DNA of 25,570 nt from Candidatus Micrarchaeia archaeon (GCA_041650355.1 JBAZLI010000004.1:1-25570); one strand, 5' to 3'; shown: positions 6,740 to 13,416, counted from the stretch's first letter. Program-made: numbers and translations. The notes: a model not told the origin generated them from the sequence alone.

Positions 6740-7738
6740 TCACTTAGAAAGCTTCCTTATGAAATCCACCAGCCGGTTCGAATACCCGAATTCATTGTCG
6801 TACCATGCCGAGATTTTCACCAGGTTCCCCATGACTTTAGTCAGCTTCGAGTCCACTATCGCGCTTTCCCTGGTTCCTATTATATCCCGTGAAACAAGGT
6901 CTTCCTCGCTGTATCCCAGTATTCCCCTAAGCTCATTTTCGCTCGCCCTTTTGAGCTCGGCATTCACGCTCTTCGCGTCGGTTTCCTGCTTCACCAGGAG
7001 CACGATGTCGTTGAGCGAACCGTCCGGAACCGGGACCCTGAACGCGACCCCATCCAGCTTCCCCTTGAGTGCGGGCAGCACATCCCCTATAGCCTTCGCG
7101 GCTCCTGTCTTGGTGGGAATTATGCTCACTCCAGCTGCTCGCGCCCTTCTCAAATCCTCGTGGCTCCCGTCAAGTATGCGCTGGTCGTTCGTGTACGCGT
7201 GCACAGTGCTCATGAACCCCCTCTCTATTCCGAATTTCTCGTCGATTACCTTCAATATCGGGGCAAGGCAGTTGGTGGTGCAGCTGGCGAGCGAGAACAA
7301 TTTATGCTCCTTGTTCAGAATCTGGTCGTTAACCCCAGGGACTATGGTCGCGTCGCACTGCTCAGCAGGCGCCGAAATAAGGACTTTTTTCGCCCCTGCG
7401 ACGATGTGCTTTTCCGCGTCCTCCCTGCTCCTGAACTCCCCGCTGCTTTCCAGCACCACATCCACTTCAAGCTCCTTCCACGGAAGCTTGAGCGGGTCCT
7501 TTTCCTGTATCCATCTTATCTTGTGCCCGTTGACTATGAAAAATCCGTCGCGCACCTCCACAGTCCCATCGAATCTCCCGAAAGTGGAGTCGTACTTGAA
7601 CAGGTGCGCGTGCATCTCGGGCTTGCTCCGCGTGTTTATCGCAACCACGTCGAAATCCCTTCCCAGCGCGCCCTGCGCCACAGCTGCCCTGAGGAACGTC
7701 TTCCCAATCCTCCCGAACCCTGAAATCGCAACCTTCAT
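6740..7738 (-). CDS. gap: Glyceraldehyde-3-phosphate dehydrogenase, bacterial-type
   Basis: A 332-residue phosphorylating GAPDH that oxidises glyceraldehyde-3-phosphate to 1,3-bisphosphoglycerate with NAD(P). GFGRIGK (residues 7-13) is the dinucleotide loop, SCTTNC with catalytic Cys153 is at 152-157, HAYTNDQ holds the catalytic His, and the end has WYDNEFGYSNRLVDF. These are signatures of the bacterial/eukaryotic class, not the usual archaeal type, which suggests ancient transfer. Residue 34 is Asn (AINTR) where strictly NAD-dependent enzymes often have Asp, so cofactor choice is open. ATG 7738 is preferred to ATG 7750 because GGTGG lies just upstream of it. It is the first gene of the string running down to 1626; uppS follows 27 nt later. 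Confidence 0.95.
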   Translation of the reverse strand: MKVAISGFGRIGKTFLRAAVAQGALGRDFDVVAINTRSKPEMHAHLFKYDSTFGRFDGTVEVRDGFFIVNGHKIRWIQEKDPLKLPWKELEVDVVLESSGEFRSREDAEKHIVAGAKKVLISAPAEQCDATIVPGVNDQILNKEHKLFSLASCTTNCLAPILKVIDEKFGIERGFMSTVHAYTNDQRILDGSHEDLRRARAAGVSIIPTKTGAAKAIGDVLPALKGKLDGVAFRVPVPDGSLNDIVLLVKQETDAKSVNAELKRASENELRGILGYSEEDLVSRDIIGTRESAIVDSKLTKVMGNLVKISAWYDNEFGYSNRLVDFIRKLSK

Positions 7739-7782
7739 ATGCCCACCCAAAATCAGTTGTACATGCTATAGAAAGCCATACA

Positions 7783-7791
7783 TTATAAATA
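7783..7791. promoter_or_regulatory. Shared TATA element between gap and the lipoprotein gene
   Basis: TTATAAATA is nearly symmetric. Its centre is about 25 nt before the plus-strand ATG at 7811, which fits a leaderless start. On the minus strand it would place a start near 7761, giving gap a leader of about 23 nt that contains the GGTGG ribosome site. Confidence 0.6.
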
Positions 7792-7810
7792 TTTTTTGAG
7801 ATGCCCCATA

Positions 7811-8338
7811 ATGCGTTTTCGGCTATTTTTCCCAGCGCTGCTCTTCGCGGCCGCGTTCCTCATGCTCGGCTGCCTCGGCGGCCAGCAATACGAGAACAAA
7901 TTCAAGGGCTTTTCCACGGTTTACCCGTTCGGCTGGTCGGTTTACGAAGATGAAATGCGCGTGGTTTTCTCCTCCCCCGATGGTGCGGCCCAGTTAATCG
8001 TGCTTAGCACCTACAGCAATTCCAGCACTCCCCCTGAGAACGTGACCCGCAGCCTTTTCACGCAATTCGTGAAGTCCCGCACAGACATAGCTATAATCAA
8101 CCAGTCCAGCCGCGCCATCCTGGTGAACAATCTCAGCGCAAGCGAACGCATATTGCATTTCTCTTATTCTTCAGATTCAGGAAGAATAGAGCAGTACAGC
8201 CGCTTCGCAGCTTTTTCCAGGCAGGAACATTACTTCATCGTGCTCCTCAATGTCTTCTCGGCTCCAAACGGAAAAGTAGACCGTGCAAGCTATGAAAAAG
8301 CGTTTGATGACGCAGTTTCTGCATTCCGCATAACTTAA
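7811..8338 (+). CDS. Putative lipoprotein of unknown function
   Basis: A 175-residue protein with an N-terminal hydrophobic stretch (about residues 5-19) ending in MLGC, with Cys21 followed by LGG. This resembles a lipoprotein signal, so it is probably anchored outside the membrane. The mature part contains FSTVYPFGWSVYEDEMRVVFSSPDG and further short beta-strand-like segments, reminiscent of PsbP/Mog1-type small surface proteins; that similarity is by pattern only. Several Asn-x-Ser/Thr sites are present. The frame opens at 7796 with TTG, but ATG 7811 fits the TATA spacing and puts the signal peptide at the very N-terminus. T-rich sequence follows the stop (8340-8352), a probable terminator. 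Function unknown. Confidence 0.75.
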   Translation: MRFRLFFPALLFAAAFLMLGCLGGQQYENKFKGFSTVYPFGWSVYEDEMRVVFSSPDGAAQLIVLSTYSNSSTPPENVTRSLFTQFVKSRTDIAIINQSSRAILVNNLSASERILHFSYSSDSGRIEQYSRFAAFSRQEHYFIVLLNVFSAPNGKVDRASYEKAFDDAVSAFRIT

Positions 8339-8387
8339 TATATTTTTTCTTCCTTATATCCCCCACTCCCTAGGACGCGAAGAGTTC

Positions 8388-8413
8388 ACGCAATAATTTA
8401 AAAGCTATTGCGT
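8388..8413 (+). promoter_or_regulatory. Inverted repeat flanking the TATA box of the PRC-barrel gene
   Basis: ACGCAATA (8388-8395) and TATTGCGT (8406-8413) form a perfect 8-bp inverted repeat around ATTTAAAAGC, which contains the TATA box ATTTAAAA (8396-8403). A dimeric repressor bound here would block TBP, so an operator is a reasonable reading. The gene start is at 8445, with a short leader carrying AGGTGGT. Confidence 0.5.
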
Positions 8414-8444
8414 AATAGTATAGCGTTCAACCCAGGTGGTTTCA

Positions 8445-8705
8445 ATGGCAAAGTACCTTATCGCAAGGCAGCTTTCAGGAAAAAAACTGATAACAAACGA
8501 CGGAGAGGATTTCGGGCGCTTGGTGGACGTTAACATAAACGAACTCACAGGCAAGATTGAGAATCTCGTTATCGAGCCCAACCCGGACAGCGAGAGCGCG
8601 AACAAGCTCAAGAAGGAGGACGGGATGATTCACGTTCCTTACGAGGCAGTCACCGCGGTCGGGGATTTTGTGATTGTGGAGAAAAGGAACCTCGTCTACG
8701 AATAA
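8445..8705 (+). CDS. PRC-barrel domain protein
   Basis: An 86-residue protein made almost entirely of one PRC-barrel, a small beta-barrel fold found in RimM, photosynthetic reaction-centre H subunit and many short archaeal proteins. The pattern LSGKKLITNDGEDFGRLVDV (about residues 10-29) followed by LTGKIENLVIEP and HVPYEAVTAVGDFVIVE matches the family. ATG 8445 is chosen because AGGTGGT lies 6 nt upstream; the frame also opens at a GTG at 8436. Archaeal stand-alone members have been linked to RNA or cell-division functions, but nothing here decides. A striking inverted repeat surrounds its TATA box, so it may be tightly regulated. Confidence 0.88.
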   Translation: MAKYLIARQLSGKKLITNDGEDFGRLVDVNINELTGKIENLVIEPNPDSESANKLKKEDGMIHVPYEAVTAVGDFVIVEKRNLVYE

Positions 8706-8728
8706 CTTTCTGATTTTGTCTCTTTTTC

Positions 8729-9682
8729 TTAATTTTCCCTAAGTTGCTTGAATACCTTTTGCCTGACCAAATTATAAACGTCTAAGTTGCCGTTCGCTCT
8801 TGCTTCTTCGAGTGCCTCATTCACACATCCAATTGCCGTTTTATGCCCACTCACTGATTGTTCTACTACTCGCGCCCCTGCATCCAGAAGAAGCTTGACC
8901 GTCTTAAAACGGCCGGTCAATATGGCATGTGCAATCATTGTGTTGTGGAACGTATCCACAACGTTTACGTCTGCACCTTGCTCTATGAGTTTGCGTATTT
9001 TAACTGGATTCGCGTCTTCTTGGATAAATCTTAGAAGCTTTGCGTCTAGTATTTTCTGTACTTTGTCTCGGCGACTTGGAACACTAGAACCTATGCCCAT
9101 TCGTGCTAGTTGCATCTCCTTTTGTTTCTCCCACTTTTCGTAATCTTTGCATGCATTCTCATCATATAAATAATCTCCAAAACCTGCGCCCGCAGCTTCC
9201 AAAACCCTAATTGCTGAATAGTTGCGTATGCTCATAACGATATCTAATACAGTATATCCGCTAGCATTGCATATACCAACTATAGAATCTACAAACAGTT
9301 TATCCCCCTCCACCATATTCTTTATCTCGTCTAAAGTAGCGCTCCGCACCAGTTTATCCTTCTCTTTTGGGAGGACAACATGAACTTTACCATTATGCAT
9401 CTGCAAACAATACTGCGCGATACCCTTAGGTTCGCGACTTGAAATCTCTTCAACCAATCTTTTCAGATCAATATTTTTTCGTTCCTCTACAGCCTTAAAA
9501 AGCTCCAATCCAAGTTCCCTGAGGTCCATGTGTGAAAATCGGTTTTCGCAGGCAACATCCTTTTTTGCGAACTTAGCATTAATTCCATTCCCGCTTTTTC
9601 TCAGTTCTTTTCCCAAAAATCTGTCCCGTGGCGCCTTCCATTTCTGAATTGGCTTAAAATGATGTTGTGTTTGGCATATCAT
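8729..9682 (-). CDS. Ankyrin-repeat protein in AT-rich locus
   Basis: About 317 residues. The C-terminal third contains recognisable ankyrin repeats: PVKIRKLIEQGADVNVVD, then TFHNTMIAHAILTGRFKTVKLLLDAGARV, then a degenerate one ending near LDVYNLVRQKVFKQ. An earlier ankyrin-like unit is SGYTVLDIVMSIRNYSAIRVLEAAGA. The N-terminal part shows no family I recognise. Ankyrin repeats bind proteins. The frame is open to 9895, but ATG 9682 is chosen: GGTGA lies 5 nt upstream and the previous gene stops at 9693. DNA here is visibly AT-richer, with different codon use from the neighbouring genes, which suggests acquisition or relaxed selection. It probably forms a two-gene operon with the gene at 9693-10145. 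A second ankyrin gene, also AT-rich, is at 19148. Confidence 0.8.
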   Translation of the reverse strand: MICQTQHHFKPIQKWKAPRDRFLGKELRKSGNGINAKFAKKDVACENRFSHMDLRELGLELFKAVEERKNIDLKRLVEEISSREPKGIAQYCLQMHNGKVHVVLPKEKDKLVRSATLDEIKNMVEGDKLFVDSIVGICNASGYTVLDIVMSIRNYSAIRVLEAAGAGFGDYLYDENACKDYEKWEKQKEMQLARMGIGSSVPSRRDKVQKILDAKLLRFIQEDANPVKIRKLIEQGADVNVVDTFHNTMIAHAILTGRFKTVKLLLDAGARVVEQSVSGHKTAIGCVNEALEEARANGNLDVYNLVRQKVFKQLREN

Positions 9683-9692
9683 TAGTTCACCG

Positions 9693-10145
9693 TTAGCGTC
9701 TTGTTTTCGGGTCAACCACAGTCGCAGTGACCTGCACGCCATTTGTTGCCATGGCTTCTGAAACCTTTTTAGGCACTCCGAGGCTCTGCGGCTTGTCCAC
9801 CAGCACCGTGTCCCCCAAATGATAAACGATATATTTGCCCTTCTCTTTCTCGAGTTCCATCGAAATTCCAAATAAGCCTTCCTGTTCTCCGGCAAGTTGC
9901 ACCCTTTTTTTCTTCAAAATTTCAACAAAAGTCAATTTGAGCTTATTCATGGCCTCTAATTTATCTTTCTCATCTTTCGTAAGCACCGGCCCCAAATGCC
10001 CGACATTTGCGCATTCTTTGACCAATGCTTCCAGATGAAGCTTTCTCGAGGCAGGATTAACCCTGATTCTCTTCATCCTCTGGGTGGTGTGCCATCTCTC
10101 CCGAGGGGTTGCACCAACCCCACTATTAAGCATTAGTTCCTTCAT
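9693..10145 (-). CDS. Hypothetical protein upstream of ankyrin gene
   Basis: 150 residues; I do not recognise a family. The N-terminal half is basic (RERWHTTQRMKRIRVNPASRK). The centre is a charged, helix-prone KDEKDKLEAMNKLKLTFVE. The C-terminal part has beta-like segments (GKYIVYHLGDTVLVDKP). There is no signal peptide or membrane helix. The start is supported by AGGTGAT three bases before ATG 10145 and by a TATA box, TTTTAAAAGG (10198-10189), giving a leader of about 23 nt. The ankyrin gene starts 10 nt after its stop, with its own GGTGA site, so the two are likely made together. A protein-partner pair or a selfish two-gene unit are possible readings that sequence alone cannot separate. 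Confidence 0.7.
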   Translation of the reverse strand: MKELMLNSGVGATPRERWHTTQRMKRIRVNPASRKLHLEALVKECANVGHLGPVLTKDEKDKLEAMNKLKLTFVEILKKKRVQLAGEQEGLFGISMELEKEKGKYIVYHLGDTVLVDKPQSLGVPKKVSEAMATNGVQVTATVVDPKTRR

Positions 10146-10225
10146 GAAATCACCTACCTGTGTTATATTAGCTATTTATGCGTATAATCCTTTTAAAACC
10201 CGCCGTTATCTCGAAAAGCCAACTC

Positions 10226-10234
10226 TTATATAAT
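10226..10234 (+). promoter_or_regulatory. TATA box of rnhB
   Basis: TTATATAAT is centred 25 nt before the ATG at 10255, so the rnhB transcript should be leaderless. No ribosome site is visible in between. Confidence 0.6.
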
Positions 10235-10254
10235 TTTCAACCCCTTGTAAAAGC

Positions 10255-10890
10255 ATGGTTGTGATTGCCGGTATAGACGAGGCTGGCAGGGGGCCGGTAA
10301 TAGGCCCCATGGTAATCGCGCTCTTCTCCTGCCCAAGCGAGAACGAATCCAAAATAAACGCCTTGTGCAAAAAAGACTCCAAACAGCTTAGTCCCACTCA
10401 GAGGGAAGAAATATTCGCGAAACTCAAGCATCTGGGCAAAATAGACTACGTGGAATTAGGTGCAGAGAAGCTCAACACGCTCATGGAAAAGGAAACCCTT
10501 AACGAAATAGAGGCGATGTTCATAGCGAAGCTGATAAAGAACCTCACCGGCGACGCGAACGTGAAAATAGACCTGCCGGACCGCTATTCCTGGGTCTTCG
10601 CGAAAAGGATGCAGCGCTACGGGATAAAAAAGTACGAGGCGGAGCACAAGGCAGACGAGAACCACCCAATAGTTGCAGCCGCAAGCATATGCGCAAAAGT
10701 CCTCAGGGACCAGCGCATAGCCGAACTTCGCTCCCAATTCGGGGATTTCGGCTCAGGCTACCCGAGCGATGAAAAAACAATTGCGTTCCTAAAAAATAAA
10801 GAGAGTCTTACGCGCATAGCCCAGCACATAAGAAAGAAGTGGAAAACTTTAGAGAATATAAAGCAAACCAAGCTGGTTATAGAGGATTGA
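10255..10890 (+). CDS. rnhB: Ribonuclease HII
   Basis: A 211-residue RNase HII, which cuts the RNA strand of RNA-DNA hybrids and removes single ribonucleotides from DNA. The signature GIDEAGRGPVIGPMV is at residues 6-20, with catalytic Asp8 and Glu9. KDSKQLSPTQRE follows at about 40-51. A third acidic residue is expected in KIDLPD, and the last in EHKADENHPIVAAASICAKV (about 130-149). Length is typical of archaeal members. The start ATG lies at the expected distance from a TATA box. The epimerase gene begins two bases after its stop, so the two are cotranscribed; this pairing seems to be simple packing and not a pathway. Confidence 0.95.
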   Translation: MVVIAGIDEAGRGPVIGPMVIALFSCPSENESKINALCKKDSKQLSPTQREEIFAKLKHLGKIDYVELGAEKLNTLMEKETLNEIEAMFIAKLIKNLTGDANVKIDLPDRYSWVFAKRMQRYGIKKYEAEHKADENHPIVAAASICAKVLRDQRIAELRSQFGDFGSGYPSDEKTIAFLKNKESLTRIAQHIRKKWKTLENIKQTKLVIED

Positions 10891-10892
10891 AA

Positions 10893-11810
10893 ATGGAGCG
10901 CATTCTGGTTACCGGAGGCTCAGGCTTCATAGGCTCCCACATAGCCGAGCATTTCGTGCAAAAGGGCTTCAGCGTCGCGATACTGGACAGTTCCAAAGAA
11001 TCATCCAACATACTTCCTTTCGCAAAAGACTTGGACATATTCAACTGCTCGATTACCGATTACGAAGAAGTGAAAAAAGCGATGAAGGATGTTCGTTATG
11101 TTTTCCACCACGCTGCGATGGTTTCAGTGCCCCAGAGCGTGGAACAACCAGAGCTTGCGAAAAGAATAAACACTGTTGGAACGCTCAACGTGCTGAAAGC
11201 CGCAAAGGAATGCGGGGCAAAACGCGTGATTCTCGCTTCCTCGTCAGCAGTGTACGGCAACAACAAACCCCCTTTGCACGAAAACATGCTTCCGAACCCC
11301 CTGAGCCCATACGCGCAGACAAAGCTGGAGAACGAGAAGCACGCCCATGAATCTTACCATCGCCAGGGGCTTGAAACAGTCAGCTTGAGGTATTTCAACG
11401 TCTACGGGCCAAGGCAGAACCCGGATTCAGCATACGCGGCCGTAATCCCGAAATTCATAACCGCGCTCAAATCCGGCTCCAAGCCCGTGATTTACGGAAA
11501 CGGGAGTCAGACCCGCGATTTCATATTCGTGAAGGACGTGGTGCGCGCAAACGTCCTTGCGGCTTCAGCAGCCAAGGGCGCTTTAGGCGAAACCTTCAAC
11601 ATCGCAACAGGCAAGCCTGTTTCCATCCTCTCGCTTCTGGAGAAAATAGCTTCTTTGATGGGCAAAAAAGCCGACCCTGTTTTGCAGCCCCCGAGAAAAG
11701 GGGACATCCTCCATTCCTACGCAGACATCTCAAAAGCATCCAAGCTGCTCTCCTTCAATTCCGAATATGCGCTTGAAAAAGGGCTTGGAGAAACTGTAAA
11801 ATCATTTTGA
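10893..11810 (+). CDS. NAD-dependent UDP-sugar epimerase (GalE/WbpP-like, extended SDR)
   Basis: A 305-residue extended short-chain dehydrogenase. The NAD loop TGGSGFIGSH is at residues 7-16, HHAAMVSVP lies mid-domain, ASSSAVYG is the Ser strand, and SPYAQTKLENE supplies the catalytic Tyr and Lys of YxxxK. FNVYGPRQNPDSAYAAVIP and YGNGSQTRDFIFVKDVVRA are sugar-nucleotide-binding hallmarks. The most likely reaction is 4-epimerisation of UDP-glucose or UDP-N-acetylhexosamine for surface glycans; a dehydratase role is less likely. ATG 10893 is chosen because it follows the rnhB stop by two bases with GAGGATTG upstream; the frame extends back to 10839 but would overlap rnhB. The 3' end overlaps the convergent phosphatidyltransferase gene by 9 nt. 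Confidence 0.9.
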   Translation: MERILVTGGSGFIGSHIAEHFVQKGFSVAILDSSKESSNILPFAKDLDIFNCSITDYEEVKKAMKDVRYVFHHAAMVSVPQSVEQPELAKRINTVGTLNVLKAAKECGAKRVILASSSAVYGNNKPPLHENMLPNPLSPYAQTKLENEKHAHESYHRQGLETVSLRYFNVYGPRQNPDSAYAAVIPKFITALKSGSKPVIYGNGSQTRDFIFVKDVVRANVLAASAAKGALGETFNIATGKPVSILSLLEKIASLMGKKADPVLQPPRKGDILHSYADISKASKLLSFNSEYALEKGLGETVKSF

Positions 11811-12410
11811 TTTTGCCAGCATTGCGTGCAAAAACCTCTGCCCGAACGTAATTATAGAGAGCAAAGCAGTGATTGCAAGCAATGGGGCGGCCCACTCGTT
11901 TTTCGCAACCGCAAGCGCGAAAACTCCCACAAGCAGTACGCTTCTCTCAGCCCTCTCAAGCAATCCAGGCATCTTCACCGCGTCCATGTGCCCCATTATC
12001 TGCCTGTGCTCTGCATAAGCCTTCACGAAGCTGGTCATGCACGTCCCGAAAAACAGCGTGAAAATCAGCCAGACGTCCTTCCCGACGAGCAAATCCGGCA
12101 TGTCCACCTGCAAAATAAGAGTTAAAATTATGCAGAACTCAACCAGCCGGTCCGCAATCCCGTCCAGGAACGCCCCTTTCCTGCTTTCCAGCCCCCTTGC
12201 CCTTGCAACCGCTCCGTCCACAGCATCCAGGAACAGCGCAAGCGCGAAAAGCGCGGCAGCGCCCCATTGCGAATAGGAATACGCAAAATACCCTGCGGCC
12301 GCGAAAAGCACCGAACCTAGCGTAATCACGTTCGGATGGAGGGGCACGTGCTTGAACACCCTTTCCAGGGCTTTCGATAGGTCCTTGCCGATAAAGCTTG
12401 CGCGGAGCAT
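11802..12410 (-). CDS. CDP-alcohol phosphatidyltransferase (archaetidylinositol-phosphate synthase-like)
   Basis: A 202-residue membrane enzyme that joins a CDP-activated lipid to a polar alcohol, releasing CMP. The full catalytic signature is present: Asp62 and Asp65-Gly66, Ala69-Arg70, then Gly79, Asp83 and Asp87, in the usual spacing. Five to six hydrophobic helices follow. Sequence style (HPNVITLGSVLFAAAGY) resembles archaeal archaetidylinositol-phosphate or archaetidylserine synthases; the head group cannot be fixed. ATG 12410 gives a normal start before the first helix. Its upstream region on the same strand holds a box C/D sRNA (12450-12518), whose 3' flank also contains the TATTATATTT likely to serve as this gene's TATA box. 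Confidence 0.88.
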   Translation of the reverse strand: MLRASFIGKDLSKALERVFKHVPLHPNVITLGSVLFAAAGYFAYSYSQWGAAALFALALFLDAVDGAVARARGLESRKGAFLDGIADRLVEFCIILTLILQVDMPDLLVGKDVWLIFTLFFGTCMTSFVKAYAEHRQIMGHMDAVKMPGLLERAERSVLLVGVFALAVAKNEWAAPLLAITALLSIITFGQRFLHAMLAKSK

Positions 12411-12449
12411 GTTTCCATCTCATTTTTGCTTTTTGAGGATGGCCTCATC

Positions 12450-12518
12450 AAATATAATATCAGACGCTGTTGACCTCATCACAAATCAGAGGTTGTTCAT
12501 GTCATCACAAGCATATTT
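12450..12518 (-). ncRNA. Archaeal box C/D guide sRNA (double guide)
   Basis: On the minus strand all four boxes are perfect and evenly spaced. Box C GTGATGA (12508-12502), 12-nt guide CATGAACAACCT (12501-12490), box D' CTGA (12489-12486), spacer TTT, box C' GTGATGA (12482-12476), 12-nt guide GGTCAACAGCGT (12475-12464), box D CTGA (12463-12460). Flanks AAATAT (12518-12513) and ATATTT (12455-12450) can form a terminal stem. Such RNAs direct 2'-O-methylation by fibrillarin/Nop5/L7Ae at the base paired to the fifth nucleotide before D or D'. That predicts a U in target AGGUUGUUCAUG and a U in target ACGCUGUUGACC. I could not name the target RNAs. A TATA box at 12528-12540 is about 26 nt upstream of box C. 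Confidence 0.9.
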
Positions 12519-12527
12519 CTCGCCCTT

Positions 12528-12540
12528 GCTTTAAAAAAGC
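12528..12540. promoter_or_regulatory. Palindromic TATA shared by rbkR and the C/D sRNA
   Basis: GCTTTAAAAAAGC has 5-bp inverted arms. Its centre is about 25 nt before the rbkR ATG (12559) on the plus strand and about 26 nt before box C (12508) on the minus strand, so one element could start both divergent transcripts. Confidence 0.55.
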
Positions 12541-12558
12541 TACACAAGAAATCAATTC

Positions 12559-13191
12559 ATGGACGAGCTCCTGATTGCGCTTGCGAGAAAAGGCGCGCAC
12601 CGTTCCCCGGTAAAGCTGACCACTCTGGAGTTGGGCAGCATGCTGGGCATGAGCCAGCAGAACGCATCCCTCAGGCTCCGTGAACTGGAAAAACAGGGGC
12701 TTATCTCAAGGAGCCCGCACGGCATTTCGTTAACTCCGTCCGGATTGGAGGCGGTCCGCGAAGTCTATGTTGGCCTGAAAAGCGCGTTTGAGCCGAAAAC
12801 CTCAACAATTTCAGGCGCAATCTCATCTGGTTTCGGGGAAGGGCGCTATTACCTCTCTTTTCCAGAGTACAAGAAGCAGATTGCCGAGAAATTTGGCTTC
12901 ACGCCGTACGAAGGCACCCTCAACATCAGCCTTTCCGAAGGCCAGCTCGCAGTGAAATCCGCGTTCGTGAAGAATTCCGAACCCGCAATAATAAGAGGTT
13001 TCAAGAGCAAAGACCGCACTTTCGGGGACCTTTTCGCATACTCCTGCACCGTGGACGGAGTGAAATCCGCGCTCATAATTCCTGCCCGCACCCATCATCC
13101 CCCAGAAATAATAGAAATCGCGGCTTCCTCTAATCTTAAAAAGCATCTCGGAAAGAAAGACGGCGATATGGTCGAAATCTCGCTCGGTTAG
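12559..13191 (+). CDS. rbkR: CTP-dependent riboflavin kinase with N-terminal winged helix (RbkR-type)
   Basis: A 210-residue two-domain protein. Residues 1-75 form a winged helix-turn-helix (TTLELGSMLGMSQQNASLRLRELEKQGLI is split across its helices). Residues about 85-210 are the archaeal CTP-dependent riboflavin kinase, with GEGRYYLSFPEYKKQ, GFTPYEGTLNISL and the late HHPPEIIEIAASSNL with KDGDMVEISL. The kinase makes FMN from riboflavin; the helix-turn-helix is known in archaeal RbkR proteins to regulate riboflavin genes. ATG 12559 is about 25 nt from the TATA centre, so the message is probably leaderless. The palindromic TATA just upstream could double as an autoregulatory site. No other riboflavin gene lies in this window. 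Confidence 0.92.
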   Translation: MDELLIALARKGAHRSPVKLTTLELGSMLGMSQQNASLRLRELEKQGLISRSPHGISLTPSGLEAVREVYVGLKSAFEPKTSTISGAISSGFGEGRYYLSFPEYKKQIAEKFGFTPYEGTLNISLSEGQLAVKSAFVKNSEPAIIRGFKSKDRTFGDLFAYSCTVDGVKSALIIPARTHHPPEIIEIAASSNLKKHLGKKDGDMVEISLG

Positions 13192-13243
13192 GAGTTAAAA
13201 AACGTTTTAAACTGTTTGGAGTTGAATTAAATACTCCATTTAT

Positions 13244-13356
13244 GGGCTCGTAGTCGAATGGTTACTAGATGGGACGCATTTCAAAGAACCCAATTAGCCA
13301 TAGATGACGCTACCCTGACACGGTAGAGACTCCCGGTCCGATTCCGGGCGGGCCCA
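13244..13356 (+). tRNA. tRNA-Val(GAC) with a D-loop intron
   Basis: Acceptor GGGCTCG (13244-13250) pairs with CGGGCCC (13349-13355), with one T-G pair; discriminator A is 13356. The D stem is GTCG/TGAC once the intron is removed. The anticodon stem is CTACC/GGTAG around loop CTGACAC, anticodon GAC at 13317-13319. The T arm is CCCGG-TCCGATT-CCGGG. CCA is not encoded. Removing 13264-13303 gives the standard D loop AATGGTTA. An odd point is the T loop, which has C at position 55 where U (normally pseudouridine) is nearly universal. TATA-like GTTTTAAAC lies around 13203-13212. Confidence 0.92.
13264..13303 (+). other. Noncanonical 40-nt intron in the D loop of tRNA-Val
   Basis: The BHB helix is ATGG (13258-13261) with CCAT (13298-13301). 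The bulges are TTA (13262-13264) and AGA (13302-13304). The inner helix is CTAG (13265-13268) with TTAG (13294-13297), then after an A-A mismatch TGGG (13270-13273) with CCCA (13289-13292). Cutting after the second base of each bulge places the intron between positions 20a and 21. A one-base slide gives the same product. Confidence 0.83.
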
Positions 13357-13416
13357 AGTCCTCATCACCTATGTGTTTCCGGTTTTCAGTTCTGGGTTGA
13401 TGAAGAGGGATTCATT

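Noticed and set aside
12476..12510. Direct repeats TCATCACAA as operator sites for RbkR
   Set aside because: They are the complements of the two C boxes of the minus-strand sRNA, which also explains the D boxes and 12-nt spacing.
13357..13416. Second C/D sRNA after tRNA-Val (GTGATGA on the minus strand, CTGA upstream)
   Set aside because: Only one C-like box and one D-like box in the wrong order and spacing; no guide architecture.
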